Below are positions 18,939 through 27,589 of a DNA stretch of 64,000 nt, piece after piece. The DNA lies in NCBI RefSeq assembly GCF_002879645.1, contig NZ_PNRE01000016.1, positions 1-64,000 of the forward strand, read 5' to 3'. The first letter of the stretch is position 1, and each line of letters begins with the position of its first letter. The translations under genes were made by a program, and so were the position numbers. The notes under the pieces were generated by a model. The model did not search any database and had not been told where the DNA came from. It worked only from the letters and a program-made list of their open reading frames with translations. This DNA is from Halomonas heilongjiangensis (GTDB lineage Bacteria > Pseudomonadota > Gammaproteobacteria > Pseudomonadales > Halomonadaceae).

Positions 18939-19505
18939 TCATGAGACACCGTCTCGACTGATCTCGTGGTCGGCGTGTGCGTCTGCCTCGTCCTCCCCCT
19001 GAAGAGGGGCATCGCTCACCATGGTCCCGACGAGAGCCCCTGGCGGCGGGGCATCGCCGAACGCCGCGACCAGAACCTCATGCTCGGGGTCCATGTCGAT
19101 GCTGCCATGAAAAACGCCCCCCTCTTCCAGTGCCAGGCGGGGGGAGATGATCGTGCCGGTCACCCGTGCGCTGCGGTGAATCGTCACCTGGTGTGACGCA
19201 ATCAGGCGTCCCTCAACGCACCCCGCCACATACAGGGTCTGCGCAAACACGTCGCCAACGACGTTACCCTCGCTGCCAATGGTGATCGGATGGTTCTTGC
19301 ACTCGACCCTTCCCTTCACCCGGCCCTCTATCAACAGCTCCTCCTCCCCCGAGACATTGCCCTCGACAGACGACTCGGGCCCGATGGTGGCGATGCGCGA
19401 CACACCACGGTTGCCTTCTATCTCACTGCCTCGCTGGGGGGCCCGGGAGGAAGAGGCCTCGGGAAGATCGACAGAGGCGCGGGGCGGATTCCGCTTGCTG
19501 AACAT
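18939..19505 (-). CDS. Bactofilin
   Basis: A 188-residue bactofilin (DUF583), a beta-helical cytoskeletal protein that polymerises without nucleotides and usually scaffolds envelope or cell-shape enzymes. The core (about 40-145) shows the regular glycine/valine pattern of the beta-helix (GPESSVEGNVSGEEELLIEGRVKGRVECKNH), flanked by a disordered N-terminal tail and an acidic C-terminal tail. ATG 19505 is chosen over the longer open frame (to 19550) because GGAG precedes it by nine bases. It is divergent from a second bactofilin with 167 bp between the starts. Confidence 0.9.
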   Translation of the reverse strand: MFSKRNPPRASVDLPEASSSRAPQRGSEIEGNRGVSRIATIGPESSVEGNVSGEEELLIEGRVKGRVECKNHPITIGSEGNVVGDVFAQTLYVAGCVEGRLIASHQVTIHRSARVTGTIISPRLALEEGGVFHGSIDMDPEHEVLVAAFGDAPPPGALVGTMVSDAPLQGEDEADAHADHEISRDGVS

Positions 19506-19672
19506 AGGAAGACTCCAAGTGACATGAGAGACGCAACAGCGCAGCGGCATATTGCCATGCGCCGCGACACGGCAAGCGGCCGATCAAACGCCGAAAAGCG
19601 CCGGTTAGCATGCCTTACCCGCGGTGGCGACCCCCTATAATGCCACTGGACATCAGCGATGAGGGGATACAT

Positions 19673-20257
19673 ATGGGAGGCAGCGAGTGGCTGATGGCCC
19701 TGGGGGGCTTGCTGGCTGTCATCATCGTTGCGGATGGCAGGTGGCGAATCGTCAAGCGAGTGCGACGGCGCCCGAGGGCCGAGGCTCCCGCCCAGCGGGC
19801 GCTGGCATCGCCGGCCTCGAACGCACCTTCCGCGACCACCGCACTCGCCTCCGCACACCCGGCATCGAGCGCATCCCAAGAGCCCACTTCGCTACCCTCG
19901 ACGGTCGCGCCGGGGAGCCTCGTGGGCGCCTCGCTGCACATCAGCGGCGACCTGGTCTCGCAGGAGCCGCTGGTCATCCATGGCACCATCAACGGCAGCG
20001 TCACCGCCCGGCAGCATGGCGTCATGGTGGCGGCCTCCGGCACCGTGACCGATGCCATCGACGCCCGCCGCGTCGTCGTCGCCGGCAGGGTGACGGGCAG
20101 TCTGCATGCCGCGGAAGCGGCGGTGCTGCTCGCCACCGCCCATGTCGACGGCACCATCCACGCCGGACACCTCAGCTGCGCGGCGGGGGCCCGACTGCAG
20201 GGCGCCATCCACACCCCGCCGCAGCGTTCATGCCGCCGGGAGAAAGCACGCGGCTGA
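19673..20257 (+). CDS. Bactofilin with ZipA-like N-terminal membrane anchor
   Basis: A 194-residue protein. The N-terminus (MGGSEWLMALGGLLAVIIVADGRWRI, then a basic stretch KRVRRRPR) is one transmembrane helix of the kind seen at the start of the division protein ZipA (E-W-L ... hydrophobic ... D-G-x-R-R). A Pro/Ala/Ser-rich linker (about 40-85) leads to a bactofilin beta-helix (about 85-180, GASLHISGDLVSQEPLVIHGTINGSVTA). ATG 19673 has GAGGGG six bases upstream. The topology puts the bactofilin domain in the cytoplasm tethered to the inner membrane. It is paired divergently with the soluble bactofilin at 18939-19505, so the two may co-assemble. Confidence 0.82.
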   Translation: MGGSEWLMALGGLLAVIIVADGRWRIVKRVRRRPRAEAPAQRALASPASNAPSATTALASAHPASSASQEPTSLPSTVAPGSLVGASLHISGDLVSQEPLVIHGTINGSVTARQHGVMVAASGTVTDAIDARRVVVAGRVTGSLHAAEAAVLLATAHVDGTIHAGHLSCAAGARLQGAIHTPPQRSCRREKARG

Positions 20258-20339
20258 TGGCCCACACCGACTTCAACGCCAGAATCCCAGCCCGCCGCTG
20301 TCCCGCTCCTCCGGCCACCCACGACTCATGCCCCCAGCA

Positions 20340-20930
20340 TTAGCAACATGAAGCGTGCAGAAACCTGGGGGCTAATACAGATTCTTGACAGAGAACGTCA
20401 GGTAAATATCACCACTGTACACCATGAGAAGTGTTTCGGTTATTCTATAAATTCAGAAAGCAAGGTAACCCAGTGGACATCGTCACTGCACAACCTTTCC
20501 CCAGCGAGAGTCATCACCCCCAAGGATATCCATCAAATAAAAAGACGAAGGAATACCCAGCCAATGCAACAAAACATGCAGAAAGCCTTAACCCTTTACT
20601 ATCTTCCTCCTTTACAACCCCCACACCCAAAAATATATTTTTTCCATACAAATAAGACTGAACAGCCTGCCAAAATATGAGATGTGCAATGAGGACGCCG
20701 AAAAAATACTTCCATTCACCCCAAAACCTGGCAAAGGCATTGAGCAACGCAGCCACAACCATCCCCAACAAAATATACAGCCTATATTTTCTCAGCACTT
20801 TCACCCACCCCCATAACATTACAACCATGGTCATACCAAACACCCCCCATAAAATCAATCTCCAAGCATGCCTCCCCCGTTCTCAACCACAGTATCCCAA
20901 ACACCTGCCAAGTCCAGAAAAGCGGCAAAT
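20340..20930. other. AT-rich island containing the toxin tip and immunity gene
   Basis: Base composition drops sharply (about 40 percent G+C in the lines I counted, against well above 60 percent around it). The left part, 20258-20513, holds no gene I can support. The right part covers the small membrane-protein gene and the last codons of the CdiA-like fragment. The composition break is what one expects of a horizontally acquired CdiA-CT/CdiI cassette. Confidence 0.75.
20514..20858 (-). CDS. Small four-helix membrane protein, candidate CdiI-type immunity protein
   Basis: A 114-residue very hydrophobic protein with about four transmembrane segments (near residues 1-21, 26-46, 51-73, 91-110) and little else. 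TTG 20858 overlaps the stop of the upstream CdiA-like fragment (ATTGA), suggesting coupling; it gives a full first helix. ATG 20834, with GGGGGGTG upstream, is an alternative that would shorten helix 1 to about 14 residues. Low G+C, position directly after the toxin end and membrane character fit an immunity protein against a membrane-acting CDI toxin. No sequence family is recognised; the role is inferred from context. Confidence 0.6.
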   Translation of the reverse strand: MILWGVFGMTMVVMLWGWVKVLRKYRLYILLGMVVAALLNAFARFWGEWKYFFGVLIAHLIFWQAVQSYLYGKNIFLGVGVVKEEDSKGLRLSACFVALAGYSFVFLFDGYPWG

Positions 20931-22489
20931 CGCGTCACCTCAGTAGCTGGGAACCCCCGGGCACTAGCATATCGCTCAAAGCCCAATATTAAGGCTTCTT
21001 TAGAGGCCGATGAGACGAAATCATCTTTCAAGTAACCAGACACCAAGCTAGCCGCCATACCACCTACGGCAAGACCCGCACCTATCTGCCCGACAGGTGT
21101 CATCACCACCCCGGCCGACGCCGCCTTGGAAACATCATCCAGCGCTTTGGCATTCAGCGCCCGCTCCCACGCCTGGGCCGCCGGATCGCCATAATCGATA
21201 TTCGCACCCTGCACCACACAGGCCGCATCGCCACACGAGTAATGGGGCACGTGGAAAATCTTGCCATCCACCACATAGCTAACCGTGTAGCGGCCCTCCT
21301 CATCAAGCGGTCGCCCCGTCAGGCGGTCGCGCGGCTGGCCTGGTGCGGCCTCCTCCGCCGGCAACCGGTAGACGGGCGCACGATAGGGCGAACTTTCCCC
21401 GCCTGTCTGATCAATGATATAGGCAATCAGGTCTGGTGGTGCATCTGTCGGCACCTGCTGGATCAGGTAGCGAGTCGTGCCATCCGGGCCGGGTATGGCC
21501 TGCCACTCACCGCCATGGTCAAAGTAACTTGCATCGATGGTAGCAAGGTCTTGTAAATCGACGATGGTGTTGGCACCTCGCCCTTCGCCCAAGCCATCGT
21601 TGTGCATCCCCCGCAGTGCTTGTTCGATCTCTTCCAAGGTGAAGCGTCCATCGCTCACATCCGCCAGATCCCTCGCCAGCATGCGCTCCTCTGAATGCAG
21701 CTGGCGGTTGTAGGACTCCACCTGTCCGGCGATCCAGGCGCCGTCATTGATGTCGCCACCGGCCAGCCCCGCCGCCACAATGCCCACCAGCTGCGCCACT
21801 GTGTTGCTCAATACCGGGTTCGTATGGGCGTTTTCAACTAACTGATCCACCAAGGCCTCGCTGGCCCCTGCCGCCAACGCCCCACTGCGGAAGTCACCGC
21901 CCATCGCCTCGGAAACGGTGCCGCCAACCAGCGCATGCAGCGCGACTTTCTCGGCACTGCCGGGCTTGGCATGATCGCCCACGGCGTGAAACAGCACGCC
22001 GGAGACCACGTGCGCCAGGGCATCCTCGAGACCGTCGCCGAGGTGGTCCCGGAAGCTGCCGCCGTCGATGGCGCTGCGGATGCCGGCGTCGATCGTCGCC
22101 TGGGTGGCGCGCTGCCCGGCGAAGCGGGCGATGTCGCTCCCATTGCCGAAGCTGAGGTTAAGGTTGCGGGTGGCACCGGTGGTGGTGTTGGTCGTGGTGC
22201 CCCAGGCACGGTCGGTGATGCCCTGGGTCGCCCCGGCGCTCAGCGCGGCACCTTCGCCGAGGCCCGATTGCGAATAGGCCCAACTATTATGGAGTTCCTT
22301 GACCTGGCGCCAGTCGATATCGCCGCGCTCTTCCATCGCCTTGAGCCAGGCGAGATCGGGGTCGGCGGCCACCATGGCATCGACGGTCTGGCGCACCGAG
22401 TGCTCGTCGATCTCGGGCACCTCGATGGCGATGCCTTCGGCGGCCTGGATGATGAGCTCGCCTGGGCCGCCCCGCCAGCGACATGCCAA
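20855..22489 (-). CDS. 5'-truncated CdiA/filamentous-haemagglutinin C-terminal fragment (orphan toxin module)
   Basis: A 544-codon frame that begins inside what is normally the last part of a multi-thousand-residue two-partner-secretion exoprotein. Residues about 10-80 (ELIIQAAEGIAIEVPEIDEH ... DPDLAWLKAMEERGDIDW ... SGLGEGAAL) match the region before DUF637. DUF637 spans about 120-265 and ends in the VESYNRQLH motif found before many CDI toxins. The remaining 275 residues would be the pretoxin/toxin part, with a hydrophobic stretch (GQIGAGLAVGGMAASLVSGYL) near the end. No secretion signal, TPS domain or adhesin repeats exist upstream, and the frame opens with TTG lacking a ribosome site. It is probably a silent orphan cassette. 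Confidence 0.75.
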   Translation of the reverse strand: MACRWRGGPGELIIQAAEGIAIEVPEIDEHSVRQTVDAMVAADPDLAWLKAMEERGDIDWRQVKELHNSWAYSQSGLGEGAALSAGATQGITDRAWGTTTNTTTGATRNLNLSFGNGSDIARFAGQRATQATIDAGIRSAIDGGSFRDHLGDGLEDALAHVVSGVLFHAVGDHAKPGSAEKVALHALVGGTVSEAMGGDFRSGALAAGASEALVDQLVENAHTNPVLSNTVAQLVGIVAAGLAGGDINDGAWIAGQVESYNRQLHSEERMLARDLADVSDGRFTLEEIEQALRGMHNDGLGEGRGANTIVDLQDLATIDASYFDHGGEWQAIPGPDGTTRYLIQQVPTDAPPDLIAYIIDQTGGESSPYRAPVYRLPAEEAAPGQPRDRLTGRPLDEEGRYTVSYVVDGKIFHVPHYSCGDAACVVQGANIDYGDPAAQAWERALNAKALDDVSKAASAGVVMTPVGQIGAGLAVGGMAASLVSGYLKDDFVSSASKEALILGFERYASARGFPATEVTRFAAFLDLAGVWDTVVENGGGMLGD

Positions 22490-22492
22490 GCG

Positions 22493-23065
22493 TTACGGTT
22501 GCCGTCGGGCGGTGCCAACCGCCAGCCCCTCCACGAAAGCGCGTTTCTCCGCCTCGAAGAAGCGCGCGTCGTGCTTGAAGCGACGCAGCACCTCCTGATC
22601 GTCGAAGGCGAGCGTCGCGGCCGGCTCGCCGGAGGCATGCGCCGGATGGCGGCGAGACAGGCCGACGCGTGCGCCGCGAGCGTCCTCGGTCCAGCGCGAG
22701 ATGCCGCAACCACGCAGGAACCCTTCGTCGAGGTCATCCGTCGGCTCGACCCGCAGCGGCGCATTCAGCGCCAATTCGCGAATCAACCGCCGCTGGGGCT
22801 CGCGGCTCTCGCCGAGCGAGGCGCTCAGCGCCAGCGTCATGCCGTCGCCGGCCTCGTCGAGCACCAGCAGGGCCAGCGCCAGTGGCGCCTCGTTGTCGTC
22901 CACCAGGGCCCACAGCCGTGCCGCCTCGTTGGCAAACAGCAGGTGGCGCGTGCCGCTGAACGCCACCAGCGGCGTCAGCCCCGCCGTCGTGCCGTGCACC
23001 GCGGCGCACAGACGGGCCAGGCAGGCATCGCGCCAGCCGCCCGGTTCGAGACTCACCACCTTCAT
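22493..23065 (-). CDS. Hypothetical protein, unrecognised
   Basis: A 190-residue soluble protein, arginine- and alanine-rich, with no signal peptide or clear transmembrane helix. I do not recognise a family. ATG 23065 (MKVVSLEPGGWRDACLARLCAAVHG) is chosen because GTGAGG lies six bases upstream; the frame is open to 23086. The centre (ARLWALVDDNEAPLALALLVLDEAGDGMTLALSASLG) might suggest an acyltransferase-like sheet, but that is weak. Its stop codon lies three bases from the start of the CdiA-like fragment, so the fragment may have inserted just behind it. Confidence 0.55.
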   Translation of the reverse strand: MKVVSLEPGGWRDACLARLCAAVHGTTAGLTPLVAFSGTRHLLFANEAARLWALVDDNEAPLALALLVLDEAGDGMTLALSASLGESREPQRRLIRELALNAPLRVEPTDDLDEGFLRGCGISRWTEDARGARVGLSRRHPAHASGEPAATLAFDDQEVLRRFKHDARFFEAEKRAFVEGLAVGTARRQP

Positions 23066-23208
23066 CGCCATCCTCACCTGTGTCATACCGTCGCGCGAAG
23101 CCTAGCATATTCCCTCCGGCGACCGCCCGGCACATCGTGCGGTGACACTCCGTCGTCACAGCCGTGTAGGATGATCACAGTTCGACCGCTCAAGGATGCG
23201 ACGTCCCT

Positions 23209-23961
23209 ATGCCCCACCCCGCCATTGCCCTGCCCCGCCTGATGGCGCATCGCGGCCTCTCGGCCCATGCCCCGGAGAACACCCTGACCGCCGTACGGGC
23301 CGCCTGCGAGGCCGGCTTCCCCTGGGTGGAACTCGACGTGCAACTGCTCGGCGACGCCACCCCGGTGATCTGGCACGACGCCACCGTGCGGCGCTGCTCC
23401 GACGGGCGGGCGCGCCTGGTGGACCTGGACCTGCCCCGGGCACGCCGGCTGGACACGGGCGCCTGGTTCTGCGATCGCTTCCGCAGCGAGCGCATGGCGA
23501 CGCTGCGCGAGATGCTCGCGCTGATCGAGGAACTCGGCATGGGCCTCAATCTGGAGCTCAAGGTCACCCGCGGGCGCAACCCGGCGGCACTGGTCGATGG
23601 CGTGCTGCCGACCCTGCTCGACGCCCTGCCCCCGGAGCGGCTGATACTCTCCTCGTTCCACGATGGTGCCCTGGCCCGCGCCCGGGAGCTGGCCGACTCA
23701 TCGCGCCTGGCCCTCGGGGTGCTGTTCGAGGGCATCGGCCGCGAGTGGCAGTCGCGCTGCGCGGCGGTGGACGCCTACAGCGTCCATGCCAACTGGAAGC
23801 GCCTCAGCCAGCGCGGCGCCCAAGCCGTGCGCGAGGCCGGCTACCACCTGCTCTGCTATACCGCCAACGACCCCACCGCCTTCGCCCATCAATGGGCCTG
23901 GGGCGTGGAGAGCGTGATCAGCGACGACCCGGCGTGCTTCGTCGGTCATCTTCCGGATTGA
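23209..23961 (+). CDS. ugpQ: Glycerophosphodiester phosphodiesterase (UgpQ type)
   Basis: A 250-residue cytoplasmic enzyme that hydrolyses glycerophosphodiesters such as glycerophosphocholine to glycerol-3-phosphate and an alcohol. Family residues are clear: AHRGLSAHAPENT, ELDVQLLGD and WHDATVRRC near the N-terminus, the metal-site LELK in NLELKV, and W-G-V-E-S-V-I-S-D-D-P at the end. There is no signal peptide, so it is the cytosolic UgpQ form rather than periplasmic GlpQ. Its 3' end overlaps the convergent bluB by 44 nt. Glycerol-3-phosphate released could feed GlpD at the right end of the window. Confidence 0.9.
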   Translation: MPHPAIALPRLMAHRGLSAHAPENTLTAVRAACEAGFPWVELDVQLLGDATPVIWHDATVRRCSDGRARLVDLDLPRARRLDTGAWFCDRFRSERMATLREMLALIEELGMGLNLELKVTRGRNPAALVDGVLPTLLDALPPERLILSSFHDGALARARELADSSRLALGVLFEGIGREWQSRCAAVDAYSVHANWKRLSQRGAQAVREAGYHLLCYTANDPTAFAHQWAWGVESVISDDPACFVGHLPD

Positions 23962-24691
23962 CGCCTACCTTACCGAGCGCCCCCAGCAGGGCGCCGTCGG
24001 CCTCGCCCGCGGCGCCTCCCCAACCATCGAAGTGCAGCAGCTCCTCCAGGGGCAGCCTGGACAACCACCCCGCTTTCTCCAGTTCGGGGCGAGCATGGAA
24101 CTGGCTCACATAGCCCATGCACAGGTAGGCGATCGGCAGGATGTCGCGAGGAATCCCCAGGGTGTCGCGCAGGGCATCCTGATGGAAGATGCTGACCCAG
24201 CCGACGCCGAGCCCTTCGGCGCGGGCCGCCAGCCACAGGTTCTGCACGGCGCACACGGAACTGAAGATATCCATCGTCTCGATATGGGTGCGCCCCACCA
24301 CCACCGGGCCGTGGCGCCGGCGATCGCAGGTGATGCACAGGTTGACCGGCGCCTCGACGATGCCCTCCAGCTTGAGGTTCCGGTAGGTCGCCTGCTTCTC
24401 GCCCTCGAACAGCTGAGCCGCCTCCTCGTTGGCCTGGCGATAGAGCGCCTGCACCCGGGCCTTGACCGCCGGCGAGCGGATCACCAGGAAGTCCCAGGGC
24501 TGCATGAAGCCCACCGAGGGGGCGTGATGGGCCGCCGTCAGTACTCGGGCCAGGACCTCATCGGGCACCGGGTCGGGGAGGAACTCGCTGCGCACGTCGC
24601 GACGGGTGAAGATCGCCCGATAGACGGCGTCACGCTCTTCCTCGCTGAACCCGGGGTGGGGCTGCATTCCCGGCGGGGTAGTGTCACTCAT
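23918..24691 (-). CDS. bluB: 5,6-dimethylbenzimidazole synthase BluB
   Basis: A 257-residue flavin-destructase of the nitroreductase fold that converts reduced FMN and O2 to 5,6-dimethylbenzimidazole, the lower ligand of cobalamin. The family pattern is clear (RRDVRSEFLPDPVPDEVL, AAHHAPSVGFMQPWDFLVI, CAVQNLWLAARAEGLGVGWVSIF). ATG 24691 (MSDTTPPGMQPHPGF) is preferred to the open frame to 24730, because GAGG lies seven bases upstream. It is the last gene of the minus-strand run from cobL and 31 nt after cobQ. Presence of BluB fits an aerobic cobalamin pathway. Confidence 0.93.
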   Translation of the reverse strand: MSDTTPPGMQPHPGFSEEERDAVYRAIFTRRDVRSEFLPDPVPDEVLARVLTAAHHAPSVGFMQPWDFLVIRSPAVKARVQALYRQANEEAAQLFEGEKQATYRNLKLEGIVEAPVNLCITCDRRRHGPVVVGRTHIETMDIFSSVCAVQNLWLAARAEGLGVGWVSIFHQDALRDTLGIPRDILPIAYLCMGYVSQFHARPELEKAGWLSRLPLEELLHFDGWGGAAGEADGALLGALGKVGVNPEDDRRSTPGRR

Positions 24692-24722
24692 GGTCGGGCC
24701 TCGTCGTTCCAGGGTGGGGGTA

Positions 24723-26171
24723 TCAACCAATCAGCTGCCACAGCCGGTCGGTGTCCAGATGGGCCTCGAGGGTATCGGCGAGGCGGTCGAGCTCGTCCTG
24801 GCGATGGGCGGCGTAGTCCACAGCCGCCGCCACGCCGGCCAGCCCGCAGCGCCCCAGCAGTGCCGCGCAGGCCTCGGCGCCATCGAAGAGGCCATGCAGG
24901 TAGGTGCCCATCACCTGGCCGTCGGTGCTCACCGCCCCGTCCGGGCGACCGCCCAGCTCGCAGAGGGGGTGCGCCAGGGCCGGGCCCTCGCTCACCCCAT
25001 GGTGGATCTCGTAGCCGGTGATCGTCACGTCCTCAGGGCGCAACCGCCCCGTCACGTTGCGCAGCTGCTTGCCCGCCACCATGCGCGTCTCGAACTCCAG
25101 CAGCCCCAGCCCCGACGTGGTCCCGGGTCGACCGTCGAGCCCCGCGGGGTCGTGGATGGCCTGGCCCAGCATCTGGAAGCCTCCACAGATGCCGAGCAGC
25201 CGGCCGCCATAGCGCAGATGCTGCCGGATGGCCGCTTCCCAGCCTTGGGCACGGAGCCAGTCGAGATCGGCCCGGGTACTCTTGCTGCCCGGCAGGATGA
25301 TCAGGTCGGCACGGGGAGGCGCCTGGTTCGGCCCCACGAAGGTGAGCTCGACCTCGGGATGCAAGCGCAGCGGGTCGAAGTCGTTGTGGTTGCTGATGCG
25401 CGGCAGCGCCGGCACCACCACGCGCAGCGCCGGCTCGCCCTCCCCCCGCCCTTCCAGCCCGATGCTGTCCTCGGCGTCGAGCAGCAGGCCCTGAAGATAC
25501 GGCAGGGTGCCCAGCACCGGCTTGCCGGTACGCTCGGCGAGCCACTCCAGGCCCGGCTCGAGCAGGCCGATATCGCCGCGGAAGCGGTTGATGATAAAGC
25601 CCCGGGTGCGGGCCCGTTCGGATGCGGAGAGCAGTTCCAGGGTACCCACCAACTGGGCGAAGACCCCGCCGCGGTCGATGTCGCCGACCAGCAGCACCGG
25701 GCAGTCGACGGCCTCGGCGAACCCCATGTTGGCGATATCGTTGGTCCGCAGGTTGATCTCCGCCGGGCTGCCCGCCCCCTCGGCGATGATCACATCGTAA
25801 CGGCTCGACAGTGCTTCCCAGGCGGCCAGCACCGAGGCCATCGCCTCGCGCTTGTAGGCGTGATAGTCCAGCGCATCCATATGGCCATGCACCCGCCCGC
25901 GCAGGATCACCTGGGCGCCGCGGTCGCTCTCCGGCTTAAGCAGTACCGGGTTCATGTCGCTGTGGGGCGCAACGCCGGCGGCCAGCGCCTGCAGGGCCGT
26001 GGAGCGACCGATCTCGCCGCCATCCTCGGTCACCGCACTGTTCAGTGCCATGTTCTGCGGCTTGAACGGCGCCACCGACACCCCGCGCCGCGCCAGCACC
26101 CGGCACAGCCCCGCCACCACCGTGCTCTTGCCGGCATCCGAGGTGGTGCCCTGAATCATCAGTGTCGCCAT
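24723..26171 (-). CDS. cobQ: Cobyric acid synthase CobQ
   Basis: A 482-residue ATP- and glutamine-dependent amidotransferase that amidates four side chains of adenosylcobyrinic acid a,c-diamide to give adenosylcobyric acid. The N-terminal DTBS-like P-loop domain has [10 protein letters not shown] and [14 protein letters not shown]. The C-terminal class-I-like glutaminase domain has the nucleophile in [11 protein letters not shown] (about residue 328) and the histidine in YEIHHG. Three nt separate it from cobO. Confidence 0.95.
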   Translation of the reverse strand: MATLMIQGTTSDAGKSTVVAGLCRVLARRGVSVAPFKPQNMALNSAVTEDGGEIGRSTALQALAAGVAPHSDMNPVLLKPESDRGAQVILRGRVHGHMDALDYHAYKREAMASVLAAWEALSSRYDVIIAEGAGSPAEINLRTNDIANMGFAEAVDCPVLLVGDIDRGGVFAQLVGTLELLSASERARTRGFIINRFRGDIGLLEPGLEWLAERTGKPVLGTLPYLQGLLLDAEDSIGLEGRGEGEPALRVVVPALPRISNHNDFDPLRLHPEVELTFVGPNQAPPRADLIILPGSKSTRADLDWLRAQGWEAAIRQHLRYGGRLLGICGGFQMLGQAIHDPAGLDGRPGTTSGLGLLEFETRMVAGKQLRNVTGRLRPEDVTITGYEIHHGVSEGPALAHPLCELGGRPDGAVSTDGQVMGTYLHGLFDGAEACAALLGRCGLAGVAAAVDYAAHRQDELDRLADTLEAHLDTDRLWQLIG

Positions 26172-26174
26172 GGC

Positions 26175-26780
26175 CTAGAGTTCCACTCCCTTCTGGGCCT
26201 TGATGCCCTGCTCCTTGAAGGCGTGCTTGACCACCTTCATCTCGGTGACGGTGTCGGCCAGCTCGATCAGCGCCTCCGGGGCGTGGCGGCCGGTGACCAC
26301 CACGTGCTGCATCTCGGGGCGAGCCTGGAGGTCGTCGAGTACCCGGTCGAGGTTCAGATACCCGTGGCGCAGGGCGATATTGAGTTCGTCGAGCAGCACC
26401 AGGTCGAAGCTGGCATCGGCCAGCATCCGGCTGGCCTCGGCCCAGGCGGCCTCGGCGGCCTGGACATCGCGCTCGCGATCCTGGGTGTCCCAGGTGTAGC
26501 CCTCGCCCATCACGTGGTACTCCACGCCAGGCTGCTGGCGGAAGAACGCCTCCTCGCCGGTCTGGAACTTGCCCTTGATGAACTGCACCACGCCCACCTT
26601 CATGCCGTGGCCCAGGGCACGCGCCAGCATGCCGAAGCCGGAGCTGCTCTTGCCCTTGCCGGGCCCGGTGAGTACCAGCAGCACACCCTGCTCCTTGTCG
26701 GCACGGGCGATGCGCTCGTTCATGATCTTCTGCTTGTGGGCCATGCGCTCGGCATGACGCTGCGGGTCGACCGTCTTCAT
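26175..26780 (-). CDS. cobO: Cob(I)yrinic acid a,c-diamide adenosyltransferase CobO
   Basis: A 201-residue CobA/CobO/BtuR-family adenosyltransferase that attaches the 5'-deoxyadenosyl ligand to cobalt. The P-loop is GPGKGKSSSGFGM (about residue 40), followed by VVQFIKGKFQTGEE and LLDELNIALRHGYL, all typical. The frame runs open to 27440, but ATG 26780 (MKTVDPQRHAERMAHKQK) has AAGGAGAG five bases upstream and matches the family start. Fifteen nt follow cobF. Confidence 0.95.
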   Translation of the reverse strand: MKTVDPQRHAERMAHKQKIMNERIARADKEQGVLLVLTGPGKGKSSSGFGMLARALGHGMKVGVVQFIKGKFQTGEEAFFRQQPGVEYHVMGEGYTWDTQDRERDVQAAEAAWAEASRMLADASFDLVLLDELNIALRHGYLNLDRVLDDLQARPEMQHVVVTGRHAPEALIELADTVTEMKVVKHAFKEQGIKAQKGVEL

Positions 26781-26794
26781 TGCACTCTCCTTAA

Positions 26795-27589
26795 TTACAC
26801 TCGCCGTAACAGATAGGCATCCATGATCCAGCCATGCCGCTCGCGCAGGGCGGCACGCTGCTCGAGGATCGCTGCGGCCACGTCCACCAGCCAGCCGTGG
26901 ATCAGGCTCTGCTTGTCCATGCCCAGGTAGGCGCCCCACCAGATATAGAGGCCTTCGGGCGGCAGCGACTCGAAGGCCCCGCCGCTGTCGAGCATTACCG
27001 CGACGCTTGCGGCATCGCTGGGCCAGCCGCGCTCGCGCAGCCGCCGCCCAGTGGTGATCTGCACCGGTTCGGCGAGGGCATTGAGGGGGATGCGGTGCTC
27101 GGCGGTGAGGACCTGCAGGCTGGTGATGCCCGGTACGATTTCCACCTGAAGGTCCACCTGCAGCTCCCCCTCGCCCTCTCTCCCGGCAGCGCTTTGCATA
27201 AACGATTTCAGGCGCTCGGCGATGCGCAGGCTGCTGTCGTACAGCGAGGGGTCGCCCCAGATCAGCATGCCGACTCGGCCGCCCTGGGGTAGATGGGTCG
27301 CCATCAGCTCCGCCCAGACCGCGGCAATCGCCCCGTGCCAGTCGTCCACCGCGCCCAGGTAGTCGGCGCGGGCATCGCGGCGCGGCAGGTCGAACTCCAC
27401 GATTCGGGCGCGTGACGACGCCTCCAGCAGATTGCGGCACAGCAGCCGGCGCAGGTCGACCAGGTCCGACTTGGCCTCCCCCTTGCGCGGCAGCAGGATC
27501 AGGTCCGCTTCATTCAGCGCCCGCACGGCGGCCAGGGTGACATGCTCGGGATTGCCCGTGCCGATGCCGATCAGCGAGAGGTGGATCAT
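26795..27589 (-). CDS. cobF: Precorrin-6A synthase (deacetylating) CobF
   Basis: A 264-residue SAM-dependent tetrapyrrole methylase that methylates C-1 of precorrin-5 with loss of acetate, a step specific to the aerobic pathway. The N-terminal motif [28 protein letters not shown] and the [10 protein letters not shown] and [19 protein letters not shown] segments are characteristic of CobF. The start overlaps the stop of cobM by 4 nt. Confidence 0.92.
   Translation of the reverse strand: MIHLSLIGIGTGNPEHVTLAAVRALNEADLILLPRKGEAKSDLVDLRRLLCRNLLEASSRARIVEFDLPRRDARADYLGAVDDWHGAIAAVWAELMATHLPQGGRVGMLIWGDPSLYDSSLRIAERLKSFMQSAAGREGEGELQVDLQVEIVPGITSLQVLTAEHRIPLNALAEPVQITTGRRLRERGWPSDAASVAVMLDSGGAFESLPPEGLYIWWGAYLGMDKQSLIHGWLVDVAAAILEQRAALRERHGWIMDAYLLRRV

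Noticed and set aside
20348-20680. A 110-codon plus-strand frame in the AT-rich island
   Set aside because: Opposes the hydrophobic membrane-protein gene, has no ribosome site and no domain; the minus-strand protein has coherent transmembrane helices.
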